Notes: generated from the sequence alone by a model not told the origin. A stretch of DNA of 64,000 nucleotides from Serripes groenlandicus (GCA_031761405.1 JASEVX010000008.1:43913733-43977732), one strand, 5' to 3'. Counted from the stretch's first letter, positions 32,346 to 43,330 are shown. Program-made: numbers and translations.

Positions 32346-32740
32346 CAGACGTGTTTCTTAGATAAAACACGAACTTTACTGATATATGCACTCGGCTACT
32401 GACGCATCAGTTACAATGTTATATCCACAACAATGTGCGCCATTTAAGAGAGTCGCGTCTACCACTTGCGTGTTATGACCGAATCGGGGATCGAACCGTT
32501 GTCTCCGGTTCGCGCTGAGGGCATTCGAACCAAAACATATGATGGCATCGGTTCCAAGTTGTATAAAATATCATCTATACAGCTGGTAATGTTCTTAAAT
32601 GGTTTCGGTAGTATTTAATTCATTAAATAATTCATACTGGAGAAACAATTGTGTAATACCTGAAAAACAAAACATGTCAATTTTGGGGCTATTTGAGTTA
32701 CAATTATTTTCAAGTATTTGAATGTTTTCCCGAATTATAT

Positions 32741-32987
32741 CGAGGGCTTGGCGTGAAACGGTTGTAACTAAAAACCTATTTTGAAAACCCTGGTTTAGGG
32801 GCGATTTTGACCCCTTTGTAAACAATGCAAATTTAGGTGCCATTGCTCAGAACGAGCAATGGCACCTAAATTTCCATTGTTTACCAAGAAAAAAAAATTA
32901 ACGCTTATAAAGACTTTGTGGCGAGGTGATTAACCTTGGTAAAAAACATAACGATTATAGTTACAACCGTTTCACGCCAAGCCCTCG
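32741..32987. mobile_element. Family C palindromic MITE
   Basis: CGAGGGCTTGGCGTGAAACG to TTTCACGCCAAGCCCTCG. Centre GCCATTGCTCAGAACGAGCA. Both ends are flanked by TAT/ATA. Confidence 0.92.
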
Positions 32988-32999
32988 ATATATTACGCG

Positions 33000-33178
33000 G
33001 GTTCGATCCACTTCCAAGTCATACAAACTACTTTAAAAATTGTTTTGCGGTCGGCATAACGACTGACTCGCTGGTATCAGGATAAATGATCTAGTAGTAC
33101 TGGTAACTTATCCAGCAAATGCCATAATATAACATAATGAACACATGTTACAAGGGGCGTATAACACCATACAAGCAA
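33000..33178 (+). mobile_element. SINE-G, 5'-truncated
   Basis: GCGGGTTCGATCC (B box), AGTCATACAAACTACTTTAA, GCATAACGACTGACTCGCTG, AGTAGTACTGGTAACTTATC and a decayed GGGGCGTATAACACCATA tail. It begins 12 bp after the family C element. Confidence 0.78.
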
Positions 33179-33624
33179 ACCAGTTTAAATGCTCTTCCAA
33201 ACAAAATGAAACAAAGGCAAAACGAAATATATCAATGCGGATGGCCAGACAGCGAATCGACCTTATGTAAAAGCTAGCGGATCCAATTTGAATATTAAAA
33301 CATTTATGGTAAATATGGAAAGAGGTTCATGACAAGGGATAAAATCCCGCAATAAAATATTTCCATTTTAACAAACTAAAGTTGCACTTTCCGGGGATTT
33401 TAACTCTTGTACACTTTTACGGTTTTGCCTCAGGTACAGTAAATAACATTGGCATAGAAATGACAGTGGATACACTTCTAGCCTTTTTATAGAAGATACA
33501 TTGATGTCTATACAACATTATTACAGGCACACAAATGCTCCGGTGAGTCTGTGCGTATGGACTGGTCAGTATGTGGCTTTCCTGGTCAGAGGTGCAACAG
33601 GATCTCTGATCTTGAGACAAGGTT

Positions 33625-33838
33625 GACCTCTTTCACCGCCGAATATCCCAAAGTCGACTCTACCATGTTGAAAAGTGGACCACTCCATCTTTCGTCTCAC
33701 AGTCAATTTGGTAAAACTACATGTCTAAGTGGCAAACAATGCATATATCAGGAAAGACAGCTCTTTACGAGCTGTATCACCTGAATCTGCATTGTTTGCA
33801 AAAGTCTGTAATTGCCTTCGACAGCGAAAGGGTTTACT
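33625..33838. mobile_element. Family B MITE
   Basis: ACCTCTTTCACCGCCGAATA to CGACAGCGAAAGGGTTTA. Core AAAGACAGCTCTTTACGAGC. Confidence 0.85.
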
Positions 33839-33848
33839 ATCTACATAT

Positions 33849-34095
33849 CGAGGGCTTGGCGTGAAACGGTTGTAACTAAAATTGGTATTTTTTTTACCAA
33901 GGTTAATCACCTCGCAATACAGTCTTTATAATCGTTAAATCATTTTTCTTGGTAAACAATGTAAATTTAGGTGCCATTGCTCGTTCTGAGCAATGGCACC
34001 TAAATTTACATTGTTTACAAAGGGGTCAAAATTGCCCCTAAACCAGGGTTTTCAAAATAGGTTTTAAGTTACAACTGTTTCACGCCAAGCCCTCG
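33849..34095. mobile_element. Family C palindromic MITE
   Basis: CGAGGGCTTGGCGTGAAACG to TTTCACGCCAAGCCCTCG, only 12 bp after a family B copy. The centre is in the opposite orientation to the 32741 copy (GCTCGTTCTGAGC). Confidence 0.92.
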
Positions 34096-34133
34096 ATATA
34101 CGTACACCGCAATGTAGATTATTCTACATCAAA

Positions 34134-34290
34134 GTCGCAGAGAAGCGTTACCACTGATGGGCTGGGTCTGTATCAACCTACCTGAAGTACTGTTTTTTTA
34201 CTCAGAAAACGTCGCAGAGAAGCGTCACGACTGATGGGCTGGGTCTGTATCAACCTACCTGAAGTACTGTTTATTTTACGCAGGAAACGT
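34134..34290 (+). repeat. 77-bp direct duplication
   Basis: GTCGCAGAGAAGCGTTACCA...GAAGTACTGTTT repeats at 34211 with few changes. Confidence 0.88.
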
Positions 34291-35250
34291 CACGATACCA
34301 GATGAAAAATCGACGGCTTTGTCCTCGTCCATAGGTACATGTAATGTGTATGAAATGTGCTATACCATGTATCCAAACATGGTGTCCACAAAAGATAAAT
34401 GGTGATATTCCTACGATTGGAAAAAAATCTCTATAAGTTCATGATATCCGGCATCATCATTAAGATCTGTTTGTTTACCCGAAATAGGTAGCACCTATAC
34501 TCGTAGTATGGCTGAATATTGTTGAAATTGTCGTTAAACATCAATCAAACACATCAACAGTTATGAATTAAATGCAAGTACAAAACTAGGGACAAGAAAT
34601 GGCTCACGTGGTGGAACAGGCTCCTTCCAAGATGATAAACAAAATTACGTAATTAGACACATTCAACAAAAGAGACGGTTAGTAAATACAAATACGGCTG
34701 ACCGTTTCCTTTCATATGTTTGGTAAAACCATCGATTTTCGCTGCAAATAATATTTTTTATCTGAAATCGAGAATGAAAAAGCAATTATAGTCACTTATA
34801 TATTGAATTACCCCTGGACAACCATTCACAGTGCGTCTACGATAACTGTAGATATACAACAGATGGCAAGAAAGAAACGCAGTTGGTGTAGAGAGAGGTT
34901 AAAAGGGACAAACTGCTAATTTATTGTCAATTTCTCCTTTTCCACAATGTTTTCAAAAGCTGTAAACTTCATGCTCTTGAATTGTTCTTTATAGCAAGAC
35001 ACGAGTTAAAGAGTAGGATTTATACGTGCCTACACACTTTTTTCAACGCCGCGATCTTTATATTAGCATGACTTACTGGTATCAGACGTTTCGATTATTT
35101 TTGCTATATCAATATAAAAGATAATATTCAACGGCCTTATTTTTATTAATCTATATACTTAGAAGTATCGGCGAAATTTCGGGGGACTTTCCTCTCATAG
35201 TCTGTGTGTTATAAATACAGTACTAGCACCGTCGTGTATTGATAAGTAGG
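34291..35250. other. Intergenic, with a family A remnant
   Basis: 34895-35010 has GGGACAAACTGCTAATTTAT and CAATTTCTCCTTTTCCACAA, a worn family A core. No gene or other family was recognised in the rest. Confidence 0.4.
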
Positions 35251-35254
35251 AGTT

Positions 35255-35500
35255 TCACGTCGTTTCAGCATTATTTAAGTTATAATACGGTGGACCAGTT
35301 CACCTAACTTACCTCTCTCGCACCAGTAAAACACATTGTCCCTAGGCAACTAGCTTCTTTCCTTGCGTTGGCGGAAGCCGAATGAAGCTAGACACTCTGC
35401 CGTTTGTTAAGCCTCGGAATACAGTGATATATATAGAGGTAGAGCGTCGACCTTTCAAACCAAACGTCACGGGTTCGAATCGCGCGAAGAGCGGGTTCTG
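35255..35500. mobile_element. SINE-F-like fragment (reverse) and a tRNA-like SINE head (forward)
   Basis: 35258-35425 resembles reversed SINE-F (GTTATAATACGGTGGACCAG, TTCACCTAACTTACC, CCTAGGCAACTAGC). 35431-35495 has GAGGTAGAGCGTCGACC and GGGTTCGAATCGC, spaced like the A and B boxes of a tRNA-derived SINE. No complete acceptor stem is formed, so I do not call a tRNA gene. Confidence 0.5.
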
Positions 35501-35914
35501 ACTTTGGGAATTTTTCCACACAAACGGCGCGAGAACTGGTTAAGTTAAGGAAGCGGACATCGAACGTGATTAATATAAGCTGAAAGCGTGTTTCGCAATC
35601 GATGTAAAATAAATAAGTTTAATGTAAGCCTCGGAAAAAATCGCAAGTCATTAATTAAGTCTCATGGGGAAGGGGGTGATTCACGACGTGTTTTCAAGAA
35701 CATTTCAGTTATATTACGGCTACATTTTACTTATGGTCACTAGGTTGCTAACCAGTACTCAACAAAGAAATGTATCTTACCCTATGACACTGTACCATGA
35801 CTACAGTGAACTTAATCGAATCCAAACAGCCCGTAATGCTTACTGTAAACAAAGGCATAATTGCACTCGATCTGTCTCTGATACGCTACATGTTATTAGT
35901 CCATGTTTCATGTT

Positions 35915-36435
35915 TTAAGATTGTTTTCCCATTTCAAAAAAGTCTTCTGCTGTAGACGTTTCCACAGACGATTGCCTCTATCTGAGAAGCACAATTTTTC
36001 CAAGGTCAGCTAAAAAAGGTTTTAACGAATATGTCCACTATGACATATTGTTTATATATTAACCCCTTTCTATAATGCAGTCGCAATTCGGAAACATATT
36101 CAATGGTGATACTTACGTTTTTAGAGAATTTCCCTATATTTTGCGTAGACGTGTTCAATATCTTCTGCTGAAGAGTTGCTGTATGTGGATAAGGGTTAGT
36201 TAAAACACAGCAGAATCAGATAACGATAAGAGGAAATGCATACTGCGTTTCTATGCATACCACAAGGGCCATGTCATATGTGAAATTGCCACAAACAAAG
36301 AACCATACAGTGTCTCTCATCAGACTATTCAATGTTCGTTATCTAGTAGAACAAAACACATACTTTATAGAGTGTTTCCATAGTTTTCACAGTCATCTAC
36401 TGCAGATTTGTTGTATGTGGGAAAGGGTAAACGTA
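35915..36435. repeat. Several eroded family A copies
   Basis: Pieces at 35920-35985, 36058-36200 (TTAACCCCTTTCTATAATGC ... GTATGTGGATAAGGGTTA) and 36360-36432 (CAGTCATCTACTGCAGA, TGTATGTGGGAAAGGGTAA). None retains the hairpin core. Confidence 0.55.
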
Positions 36436-36574
36436 TGCACATGAAGGTGATGGAGAGCGAATAAATACAACTTTTCTCCGTTTTTATCACTTCATTTGAT
36501 TTACGGTTTCTGCAGTTTTTAAAAGGATACACGGATCAATTCGGACGACACAGTCTTTTTTCACTTACAATTGA

Positions 36575-36800
36575 TTGTTTTGTGTTTAACGCCGCTTTCA
36601 ACACTTTTTCAGTTATATCAAGGGGTTTTCATGGTAAGTACTGATCCATTTAACCCGATACCAACCAGTCATTCGTTATGCTAATCCCGCAACACAGAGC
36701 GCGAACCCCGCAACTCTGAGCACCAAGGAAGTCAGCCATTACTACCATGTGTTAAAGTATTTGGTATGACCGACCCGGGAATCAAACCTGCGAACTAAAC
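36575..36800 (-). mobile_element. SINE-G, reverse
   Basis: TTTAACGCCGCTTTCAACAC, TTTTCAGTTATATCAAGGGG, TACCAACCAGTCATTCG, GAGCACCAAGGAAGTCAGCC, TTTGGTATGACCGACCCGGG. The segment around CCCGCAACACAGAGCGCGAA is partly duplicated. Confidence 0.82.
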
Positions 36801-36833
36801 ACACTCTTATTAAACCTCTACACGTGTACACAT

Positions 36834-37065
36834 CGAGGGCTTGGTGTGAAACCGTTGTAACTAAAAAGCTATTAGGGGCAATTTTGACGCCTTTGTAAAC
36901 AATGCAAATTTAGGTGCCATTGCCCAGAACGAGCAATAATGGCACCTAAATTTCCATTTTTTACCAAGAAAAATGATTTAACGCTTATAAAGACTTTATG
37001 GCGAGATGAATAACCTTGGTAAAAAATACCAATTTTAGTTACAACCATTTCACGCCAAGCCCTCG
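36834..37065. mobile_element. Family C palindromic MITE, shortened
   Basis: CGAGGGCTTGGTGTGAAACC to TTTCACGCCAAGCCCTCG. It lacks about 15 bp of the left arm (the CCTGGTTTAGGGG stretch). Confidence 0.9.
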
Positions 37066-37800
37066 ACATATACCCACACCACTCTTGCGTCTTCTTGCCG
37101 GTATATCAAAACGGCGCGTGGCGATGATACTACCTCTCTCATTGTTATGGACTCGTAAAGGGTTATATGCGGACCGTCTCTCCGATAGCATACACAGGCT
37201 CAGCAGAGTCTTCACTTTACTCAAATGTAATACGATCCTTAACCCTATGGCGTGGCTAACATGTACTAAGATTTCTCATAGTACAAAAGAAATTAAGCCA
37301 TCTCCAAATTTAACTTTGTTATCGTAATGTTCTATAATTAGATATGCCCTATAGTTAGATGAATGAATTTTTATCAGAAAATCTTGAAGACTAGCTTTAG
37401 CACCGGAGATTGTTTGTCTGTACATGTACAAATATTTTAATCAAATGTTTAGCCAAACTATCTATCAGGGTACATTATAAAAAAAAACATTTGATTCAGC
37501 TATAGATAGGTTACAATTAAATAAGGAAATGTCACTGAAATGCATATGAATGCAGTCGAACACGAATATTTGTGAAATATGCCGATGAATGAAACACCAG
37601 GAACAAAATTCCAGACTCCTCCGTCTTAGAACAGTATACATTTGATAATCGATAAGGACCTCTTTTTCAGCATGAACATAATAATAGATCTAATCACAAA
37701 AAGAGCCGGTGAACGCTTTTCTAAATGAACTTCTTCACACGCAAATCGACCAGCAGGACTTTCCGACAAACGGAGGTCCAGATATAAGATCGCGCGGAGA
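37066..37800. other. Intergenic, nothing firm
   Basis: No gene or known family recognised. A weak inverted pair (CAAATGTTTAGCCAAACTAT near 37440 and ACATTTGATTCAGCTATAGA near 37487) may be a worn MITE. Confidence 0.35.
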
Positions 37801-37810
37801 CGCATTCTGG

Positions 37811-38107
37811 TCAGGATCTATTTGTTTTCATCATATATTCGTACCCACCTCGTAGAAGCCTCCCAGTCCGGTCGCGACTAATACTCCCACTATATCGGCA
37901 CGGCATTTTGTCGCAATTGCCAAACTGGTCAAAACTTGTGAAGGTTGTTTTTCGCCCGACACGGTACAAATAACTTCCGTAGAACCAATTAGAGCCTAAA
38001 TTTATCCTACCAAGACAGTGTGATGAACCCTCGCTGTCTGATTTATACGCCTCGGTTGGGGGAGGGTCCGGATACAAACCACGATTCATGAACGACTTTC
38101 TAGTCAC
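37811..38107 (-). other. Open frame in CpG-richer sequence, unidentified
   Basis: Minus-strand frame with Met at about 38089: MNRGLYPDPPPTEAYKSDSE, GSSHCLGRINLGSNWFYGS, YLYRVGRKTTFTSFDQFG, ending MMKTNRS. The region (about 37750-38200) is richer in G+C and CpG than its surroundings, as many 5' exons are. A GTAGGA after SSHCL could be a donor. No family was recognised, so it could equally be chance. Confidence 0.22.
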
Positions 38108-38212
38108 CGAGATATCTGCATGATTCGACTGTATCGGCTGGAGATATGAATTCGACGTGGCTGGATTGTCAGCCGTGAGGTTTTAAGACCGATTGTCCAA
38201 GGTCAACATGCT

Positions 38213-38402
38213 ACAAATCAGCAGCAGACGCCGTTGGAAACATTTAGGTAACATTATGGAAAAACTCTATTAAGGGAAAGATTAATTATTTCACATTGTG
38301 GGGGAAAAGAAGAAATTACTATTAATGAGTAATTTCTCCTTTTGCCAAAATGTTTTCAAACGTTGTCTGCTACAGAGGCGCCATTATGTGGGGAAGGGTT
38401 AC
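38213..38402. mobile_element. Family A MITE
   Basis: CAAATCAGCAGCAGACGCC, core GAAGAAATTACTATTAATGA with GTAATTTCTCCTTTTGCC, right end ATTATGTGGGGAAGGGTTA. Confidence 0.8.
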
Positions 38403-38689
38403 ATGCGTTTCGCAAGACGCAGTGGATTCAATGATGCATGTACAGCTAGATTCCTAAAAGGGAAGATCCTGTTCTGACCGCGGCCCAGGCTGATCTGAAT
38501 CTGATCTGATCAACGCTAGCCACGCAGTCCAAATATGTATATCACCCTTTCGAAGTCTGCATGATAGGATAAAACGCAAAACGTAACCGATGAATTATAA
38601 ACGAAGACAGTATTGGTGTTACAATTATATAATTATGTTTGATTTTTAAATGGTAGAAATAACTTTCCCTCTTTTGCGCTAACGATTGA

Positions 38690-38808
38690 TGGGTTAGCAT
38701 TACGACAGACTCGCTGGTTTCAGGAAAATGTGACCAGTAATACTGGTAACTTTCCATAAAACTCCGTGATATTACTAAAAAGTTGAAAGCGGTGTAAATC
38801 ACCATGCA
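38690..38808 (+). mobile_element. SINE-G 3' half
   Basis: GGGTTAGCATTACGACAGAC, GTGACCAGTAATACTGGTAA, CTCCGTGATATTACTAA, AAAGCGGTGTAAATCACCAT. Confidence 0.78.
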
Positions 38809-38964
38809 AACAATAATATAATAACAGAAAATACACGAGACTTTACATGTCTTGAGTTACATCTGTAAATATTACAAGCAAACGGAAAGTGAAGCATCTG
38901 GCAAGATGTGGTGTGCACAGGCTATTGACGGCCTCCTTTGGCCTAACGCGGCTCGGTAATTTCC

Positions 38965-39765
38965 GTTAACCCTTTATCGACAATAGACTTCTTTAGAAGC
39001 ATCTATGTCAATATATAGAACATTTCTATAAATGAAAGTTTTATTATTGAATAGAGTTCAAGCTGCAGTCACACAGAAGCCGGACCCAACACGGAGCACC
39101 CCGGATTAACACGGAACACCCCGGATCAAGATATTATCTTGATCCGAGTTGCTCCGGGGTGCTCCGGGGTGAAATTGAGTCGCAAACCATCCTCACCCCG
39201 GACCAGCCTGGATCCAACACGGCACCACAGCGGATGAACACGTATCAACACGGAGCCAACACGGATTTGATCCCGGTACGACCACGGCAGCGACACGGAC
39301 CGTCACGGTATGACCCGGACAATCCCGGACCGAACACGGTGTCAACACGGACGACACTGGACCATCCCGGATCAGCTACGGACTGTTCCGGATCCAACAC
39401 GGACCGCCCGGACCCAACACGACATGCCGGATCGCCCAGGATTGCCTAGGATCAACACGGTGTTACTACGGACCTTCCCGGATCCTACACGGTGGCTACA
39501 CGGACCGTCCCGGACTACCCCGGATTGAAAAATCCTCCTGGACGGTCCCGGACTGTTTAGCCGGGGTGGTGTCCCAGACCATGGCGGACAATCCATGATT
39601 ATCCCGGACCCGGATCCAACGCGGATCTAACACGAATCTGACCCCGGATCGGCCAAATTTCAGTCCTGGATGCTCGGGTCAGTCCGGCAGATCGGTGTGA
39701 CTGCGACTTGAAAGCAGTTTCTTCATTGTCAGATGCGTCAAAAGGCGTCTATAAATGGGAAAGGC
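38965..39765. mobile_element. Family A MITE split by a GC-rich insertion
   Basis: The left part is TTAACCCTTTATCGACAATA to TTATTATTGAATAGAG (38965-39056). The right part is GTTTCTTCATTGTCAGATGC to TATAAATGGGAAAGGC (39717-39765). The two halves together resemble one long family A copy. Everything between is a separate element. Confidence 0.7.
39057..39715. mobile_element. GC-rich nested element of degenerate CGGA-ACACGG repeats
   Basis: The ends TTCAAGCTGCAGTCACAC and GTGTGACTGCGACTTGAA are an 18-bp inverted repeat with two mismatches. The interior is strikingly G+C-rich and built from short irregular units such as CCCGGATCAACACGGA and ACCGTCCCGGA; it has an internal inverted pair near 39110-39165 (CCCGGATCAAGATATTATCT, TGATCCGAGTTGCTCCGG). 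Open frames here only reflect the repeats. The family is unknown to me. Confidence 0.8.
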
Positions 39766-39839
39766 TTTGTGGGATTCTATGGAAAAAATCAGTACATGCG
39801 ATTAGTCGCAGGAACACGACATCACGACATTCGAATTCT

Positions 39840-40150
39840 ATTTGAGTAAATAAAAAGATAATCTGAAGATAAAAAAGCTGATAAATCTACGCATGACAAG
39901 AACACGTTAGGGAAATAACGAACACATGTACGCATTAAAAATATGTCTTTATAAGAACTAACAAATTTATGTTTGACAAGAACATTAAAATGACGAGGGC
40001 TACGATATCTACGCATTAATGTATAAAAAGATAACATGTAAATTGCAAAACAAATGTAAGCATTACAAGAACACGCCACGGAAAGGGCTAACACATATAT
40101 GCATTACAGGAATATGCCTTCGGAAGAGCTAACAGTTCGTGTATAATGCA
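39840..40150 (+). repeat. Degenerate tandem repeat, about 41-bp units
   Basis: Recurrent CTAACA-(C)A.AT.TATGCATTAC-AGGAA/AAGAACA-TGCC/TCGGAAGAG segments (for example 39955, 40089, 40129). Units are worn and unequal; about seven can be traced. Confidence 0.6.
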
Positions 40151-40502
40151 TATTTATATGCATATTAGTCAGAAAACATCTCCGGCTTTTTCCTTTTATC
40201 CTTTTCTACAAAAAGGAAGTGTAAGCTATTATTATCAGAAGGCAGGAGAAACTTTTCACTGGGAGAAACTCGGGAGAAGACCAAGCATAAATGCTTTTCC
40301 GGAAACTCTATCGACTGATCAATATAACAATTGAATTACCACTGCGGCTCCTTCCACGTTTCTCAGATAGTATTTTGTCTTTTACACAGTGCGTTGGAGA
40401 GGATACTTTCGCCCGAATATGTTGTGAACATTTTCGGGGATTTTTTTTGTTGTCTTTTCTGTTTTGGACTACGTTTTTAATGGATTTTAACCTTGTTACA
40501 CG
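40150..40502 (+). other. Possible 5' exon, unidentified
   Basis: A stretch without recognised repeats ends in ATGGATTTTAACCTTGTTAC then ACGG and a strong donor-like GTGAGT at 40503. An open frame from 40291 includes FARICCEHFRGFFLLSFLF then WTTFLMDFNLVTR, which has a hydrophobic, signal-like segment. No following exon was found, so this is only a candidate. Confidence 0.18.
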
Positions 40503-40887
40503 GGTGAGTACATTTCGCTGTATAATGCAAATTTAACATTATGTGTTTCACTTCTTTTTTGCATTTCTCAACATATTGATTTTAAAAAGAGTGCGGCTTG
40601 ACGTTTTGCTCTATCATTGGAAATTTTGACTCGTTTTTCTGATAGAGTCACGTTTCTTCGGACTGCTGTCAAAATACTTCCAAATATGGTAAATTCGTTT
40701 AAATCTGGTATAAATGGTGTAACGAAGACGGTGACATAAAGGCCAAATGTTATGGGAATATCACGCCCGACCTTTCTGCTTTTAAACGGGACATCCGAAT
40801 ATTTCTATAATCCATTCGATTTAGCCCCGTTACACGAAAGTTGCCATTAGAGGAGGTTTATAAAATAAATGGCAAATACAATTAGCT

Positions 40888-41063
40888 CTTTTACTGCCTA
40901 AGTTCACACAATCGACTCTTCCATGTTGAAAATCGGATCACTCCATTTTTAGGTCAACAGGAAATTTGAAACAAATTAATGTTTAAGTGGCAAACATTGC
41001 AGATTTCAGGAGAGACAGCATTGTTTGAAAAAGCCTTTAATTGCTTTGGCAGAGAACGATTAA
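40888..41063. mobile_element. Family B MITE, worn and shortened
   Basis: AGCTCTTTTACTGCCTAAGT, CATGTTGAAAATCGGATCAC, GGCAAACATTGCAGATTTCA, right end GGCAGAGAACGATTAAA. The central palindrome is mostly deleted. Confidence 0.72.
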
Positions 41064-41324
41064 AATGGAATATAAATGTCGATTTTTTTATTTTATGAAA
41101 GAAAGAACTTTTTATACGACGATATGGCGAACGGACAAGATCCTAAAAATATCTCACGGGGCTTGATCCGGATCTTCGGTTGTCTAGGAAGTCTCGTTTC
41201 GTACGGCCTGAATTATAGTCGGCCTGCACGAAGTGATACTTGGTATGATGCGTTCTGAAGCATCGTCTGTAATAAAGAATACGATAATCATATATATTCA
41301 ATAGCCCTTATCATGCTCAAATCC

Positions 41325-41466
41325 TGCATTGCTTGGGAAGATTGTTGTGTGGAGTACTGGTGTGAGAAAACCAGGGAATGCGTGAGTAGGTGAACTGGCC
41401 GTGATATAACTGAGAAATTGTTAAAAACGGCGTTAAACCCCAATCAATCAATCAATCAATCAATCA
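41325..41466 (+). mobile_element. SINE-F, 5'-truncated
   Basis: GCTTGGGAAGATTGTTGTGT, GGAGTACTGGTGTGAGAAAA, TGAACTGGCCGTGATATAAC, tail GGCGTTAAACCCCAATCAAT with five AATC units. The CCGC of GGCCGCCGTG is lost. Confidence 0.9.
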
Positions 41467-41611
41467 AATCCTGCAACTGGTATCAATACCCGTAATTTAG
41501 AACAAATGTTTGTATACTTTTTTATAAAGCATTCTATGCTAACAGATGAAGTTGACATTTGTCGGTAGTTGGATAGCTGGTTTGTTTTCAAAGTTTTCAT
41601 AAGGTAGGCCT

Positions 41612-41797
41612 ATTATCCCTTTCCCACATACAAGAAATCTGCAGCAGACGACTTTAAAAAATATACACGAACAAAATTAGAAATTCCATTTCAAATGAAA
41701 GTACAATAACTAAATAGATGTGAAAACACGGATACAAAAGGAGAAAAGCCGTCTGCTGCAGAGGCGTCAGAAAGCGTCTTTATGAGGGAAAGTGTTA
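41612..41797. mobile_element. Family A MITE
   Basis: ATCCCTTTCCCACATACAAG, CTGCAGCAGACGACTTTAAA, right end TATGAGGGAAAGTGTTA. One arm of the core hairpin is deleted (AAAAGGAGAAAAGCCGTCTG). Confidence 0.82.
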
Positions 41798-41821
41798 TGA
41801 TAAGAACTTGTTTGAGTGTTG

Positions 41822-42080
41822 TGCTAGACCGTTTTCAACATTATTACACATACATGTATATCACGGGTAAGTTACGCGCACAGCCGGTATTAGCGCTATA
41901 TCTTTTTACACCGATGCACCAGTGGTAATGCTAATCCCTAACCCTGAGTGCAAAGATGAGAAGCTAAGGCGCGAAGCCAATGCTACTGTCTTTGTTTAAG
42001 AATTTGGTATGACCGGACCGGACATCGAACCCTGGTGTCCCGCTCCAAAGGCGGACGCTCTGACCACAAACAGCACGGAA
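41822..42080 (-). mobile_element. SINE-G, reverse, with head
   Basis: GACCGTTTTCAACATTATTA, ATATCACGGGTAAGTTACG, CTAATCCCTAACCCTGAGTG, TTTGGTATGACCGGACCGGA, CATCGAACCCTGGTGTCCCG, GGCGGACGCTCTGACCAC. Confidence 0.82.
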
Positions 42081-42132
42081 CCAGTCTATGCATACGGTCC
42101 GCGGACCTATACCAGATAGGCAGTGGTGGAAA

Positions 42133-42750
42133 TTAACCAAAAACTGCAAACATCTTGACAAAACTAGGAAAACTTTCTGTTAATTGGATACATTTTAAAA
42201 CGTTGTGGCAAAAGGAGAAATTGCTCATTATGAGAAATTTCTCCTTTTGCCGCAATGTTTTCAAAAGTATTCTCCTGTAGATGAGCCAAAATGCGTCTGT
42301 ATGAGGGGAAATGGTTGCTACCATTTTTCTTAGTCGACACATAAGGCTGATCTTTGTTTGCATTATTGGAAAAGTTTGTTCAAACTCGTGTACAACCGGA
42401 TAAACAGATGTTGTTTTCGTAAAGTCGCGGTTTGCAGAATAAGAGCATATGTTAGAAAGGGATTGAGCTAAATCAACGTGGTTTATGGAATGTGAATTTA
42501 CGTCCAAAGCCCTACCCCTAACCATAACATATACTACTTCAAAGTTGACGCTGCTACAATTCAGTTTATTTGAAAAAGAAATAATTGTACAATTTGAGCA
42601 AAATCTCATTTCCTCAAAATATTTTAAACTAAAAAAAATCTGTATACTTTTTATTTCATGAAAACAATTGAAATGAAATGAATAAGTTGAACTAAAAATA
42701 CATACTTGTTCTTCACTAGTTATTATACTAATTATGGCATGGTAGCACAT
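42133..42750 (-). other. 205-codon open frame, unidentified
   Basis: The longest open frame in the window. Residues from about 145 to the end derive from the family A MITE (KEKFLIMSNFSFCHN appears in other copies too). The first 140 residues include VVYVMVRGRALDVNSHSI and NHVDLAQSLSNICSYSANRD and match nothing I know. The opposite strand is also largely open here. Probably non-coding or a chance fusion with a MITE. Confidence 0.15.
42180..42315. mobile_element. Family A MITE, half copy
   Basis: Core GGCAAAAGGAGAAATTGCTC with ATTTCTCCTTTTGCCGCAA, right end GTATGAGGGGAAATGGTT. The left terminus is missing. Confidence 0.78.
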
Positions 42751-43084
42751 TAATTGTCATTCGTGTAAATCCGGAACCCATTTAATGTGCACAATTAATT
42801 TCCTGATAGTTAATTAAAGTGCTCATTCAGGCACGTTAACAAGTCTTCTTCATATAGCTATCTAATTCGACTAAAATATAAAAAAAGTAAAAGAGACTGG
42901 CGACATTCGTCTCTATTCTTTGGTAAAAAATACATACCTTGGTACTTCAAGTTGACCGCAGCAGTGCGTTCAGTAAGCTGTAAAGTACCTATAACTTGAT
43001 TAGAGCGTTGTCCAACGTTAGCCAATTTAATCCTTAGTTCGGTGATTTTTTGCAACCGTTTTTATCACTTCTGAATTTGACAAG

Positions 43085-43300
43085 TTCATACAAATCTGCA
43101 GCAGACGACTCTGAAAACATATTCCTAAGATATGGGGGATTTTTAGAAATCAATGTATAATATCTGCAAACTAATTGAAAAAATTGTGGCAAAAGGAGAA
43201 GTTGCTCGTTTTGAGCAATTTCTCCTTTTGTCATAATGTTTTCAAAAGTCGTCTGCTGCTGATGCATTGAATTACGTATATAGGTGGGAAAGTGTTAACG
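43085..43300. mobile_element. Family A MITE
   Basis: CTGCAGCAGACGACTCTGAA, core GGAGAAGTTGCTCGTTTTGA with GCAATTTCTCCTTTTGTCAT, right end ATAGGTGGGAAAGTGTTAA. Confidence 0.82.
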
Positions 43301-43330
43301 CAATATTGGTCGTCATTGTTCGTAATTGTA

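Noticed and set aside
39159..39596. Open frames rich in Pro, Thr, Arg and Asp
   Set aside because: By-product of the GC-rich CGGA/ACACGG repeat element; several frames on both strands are open.
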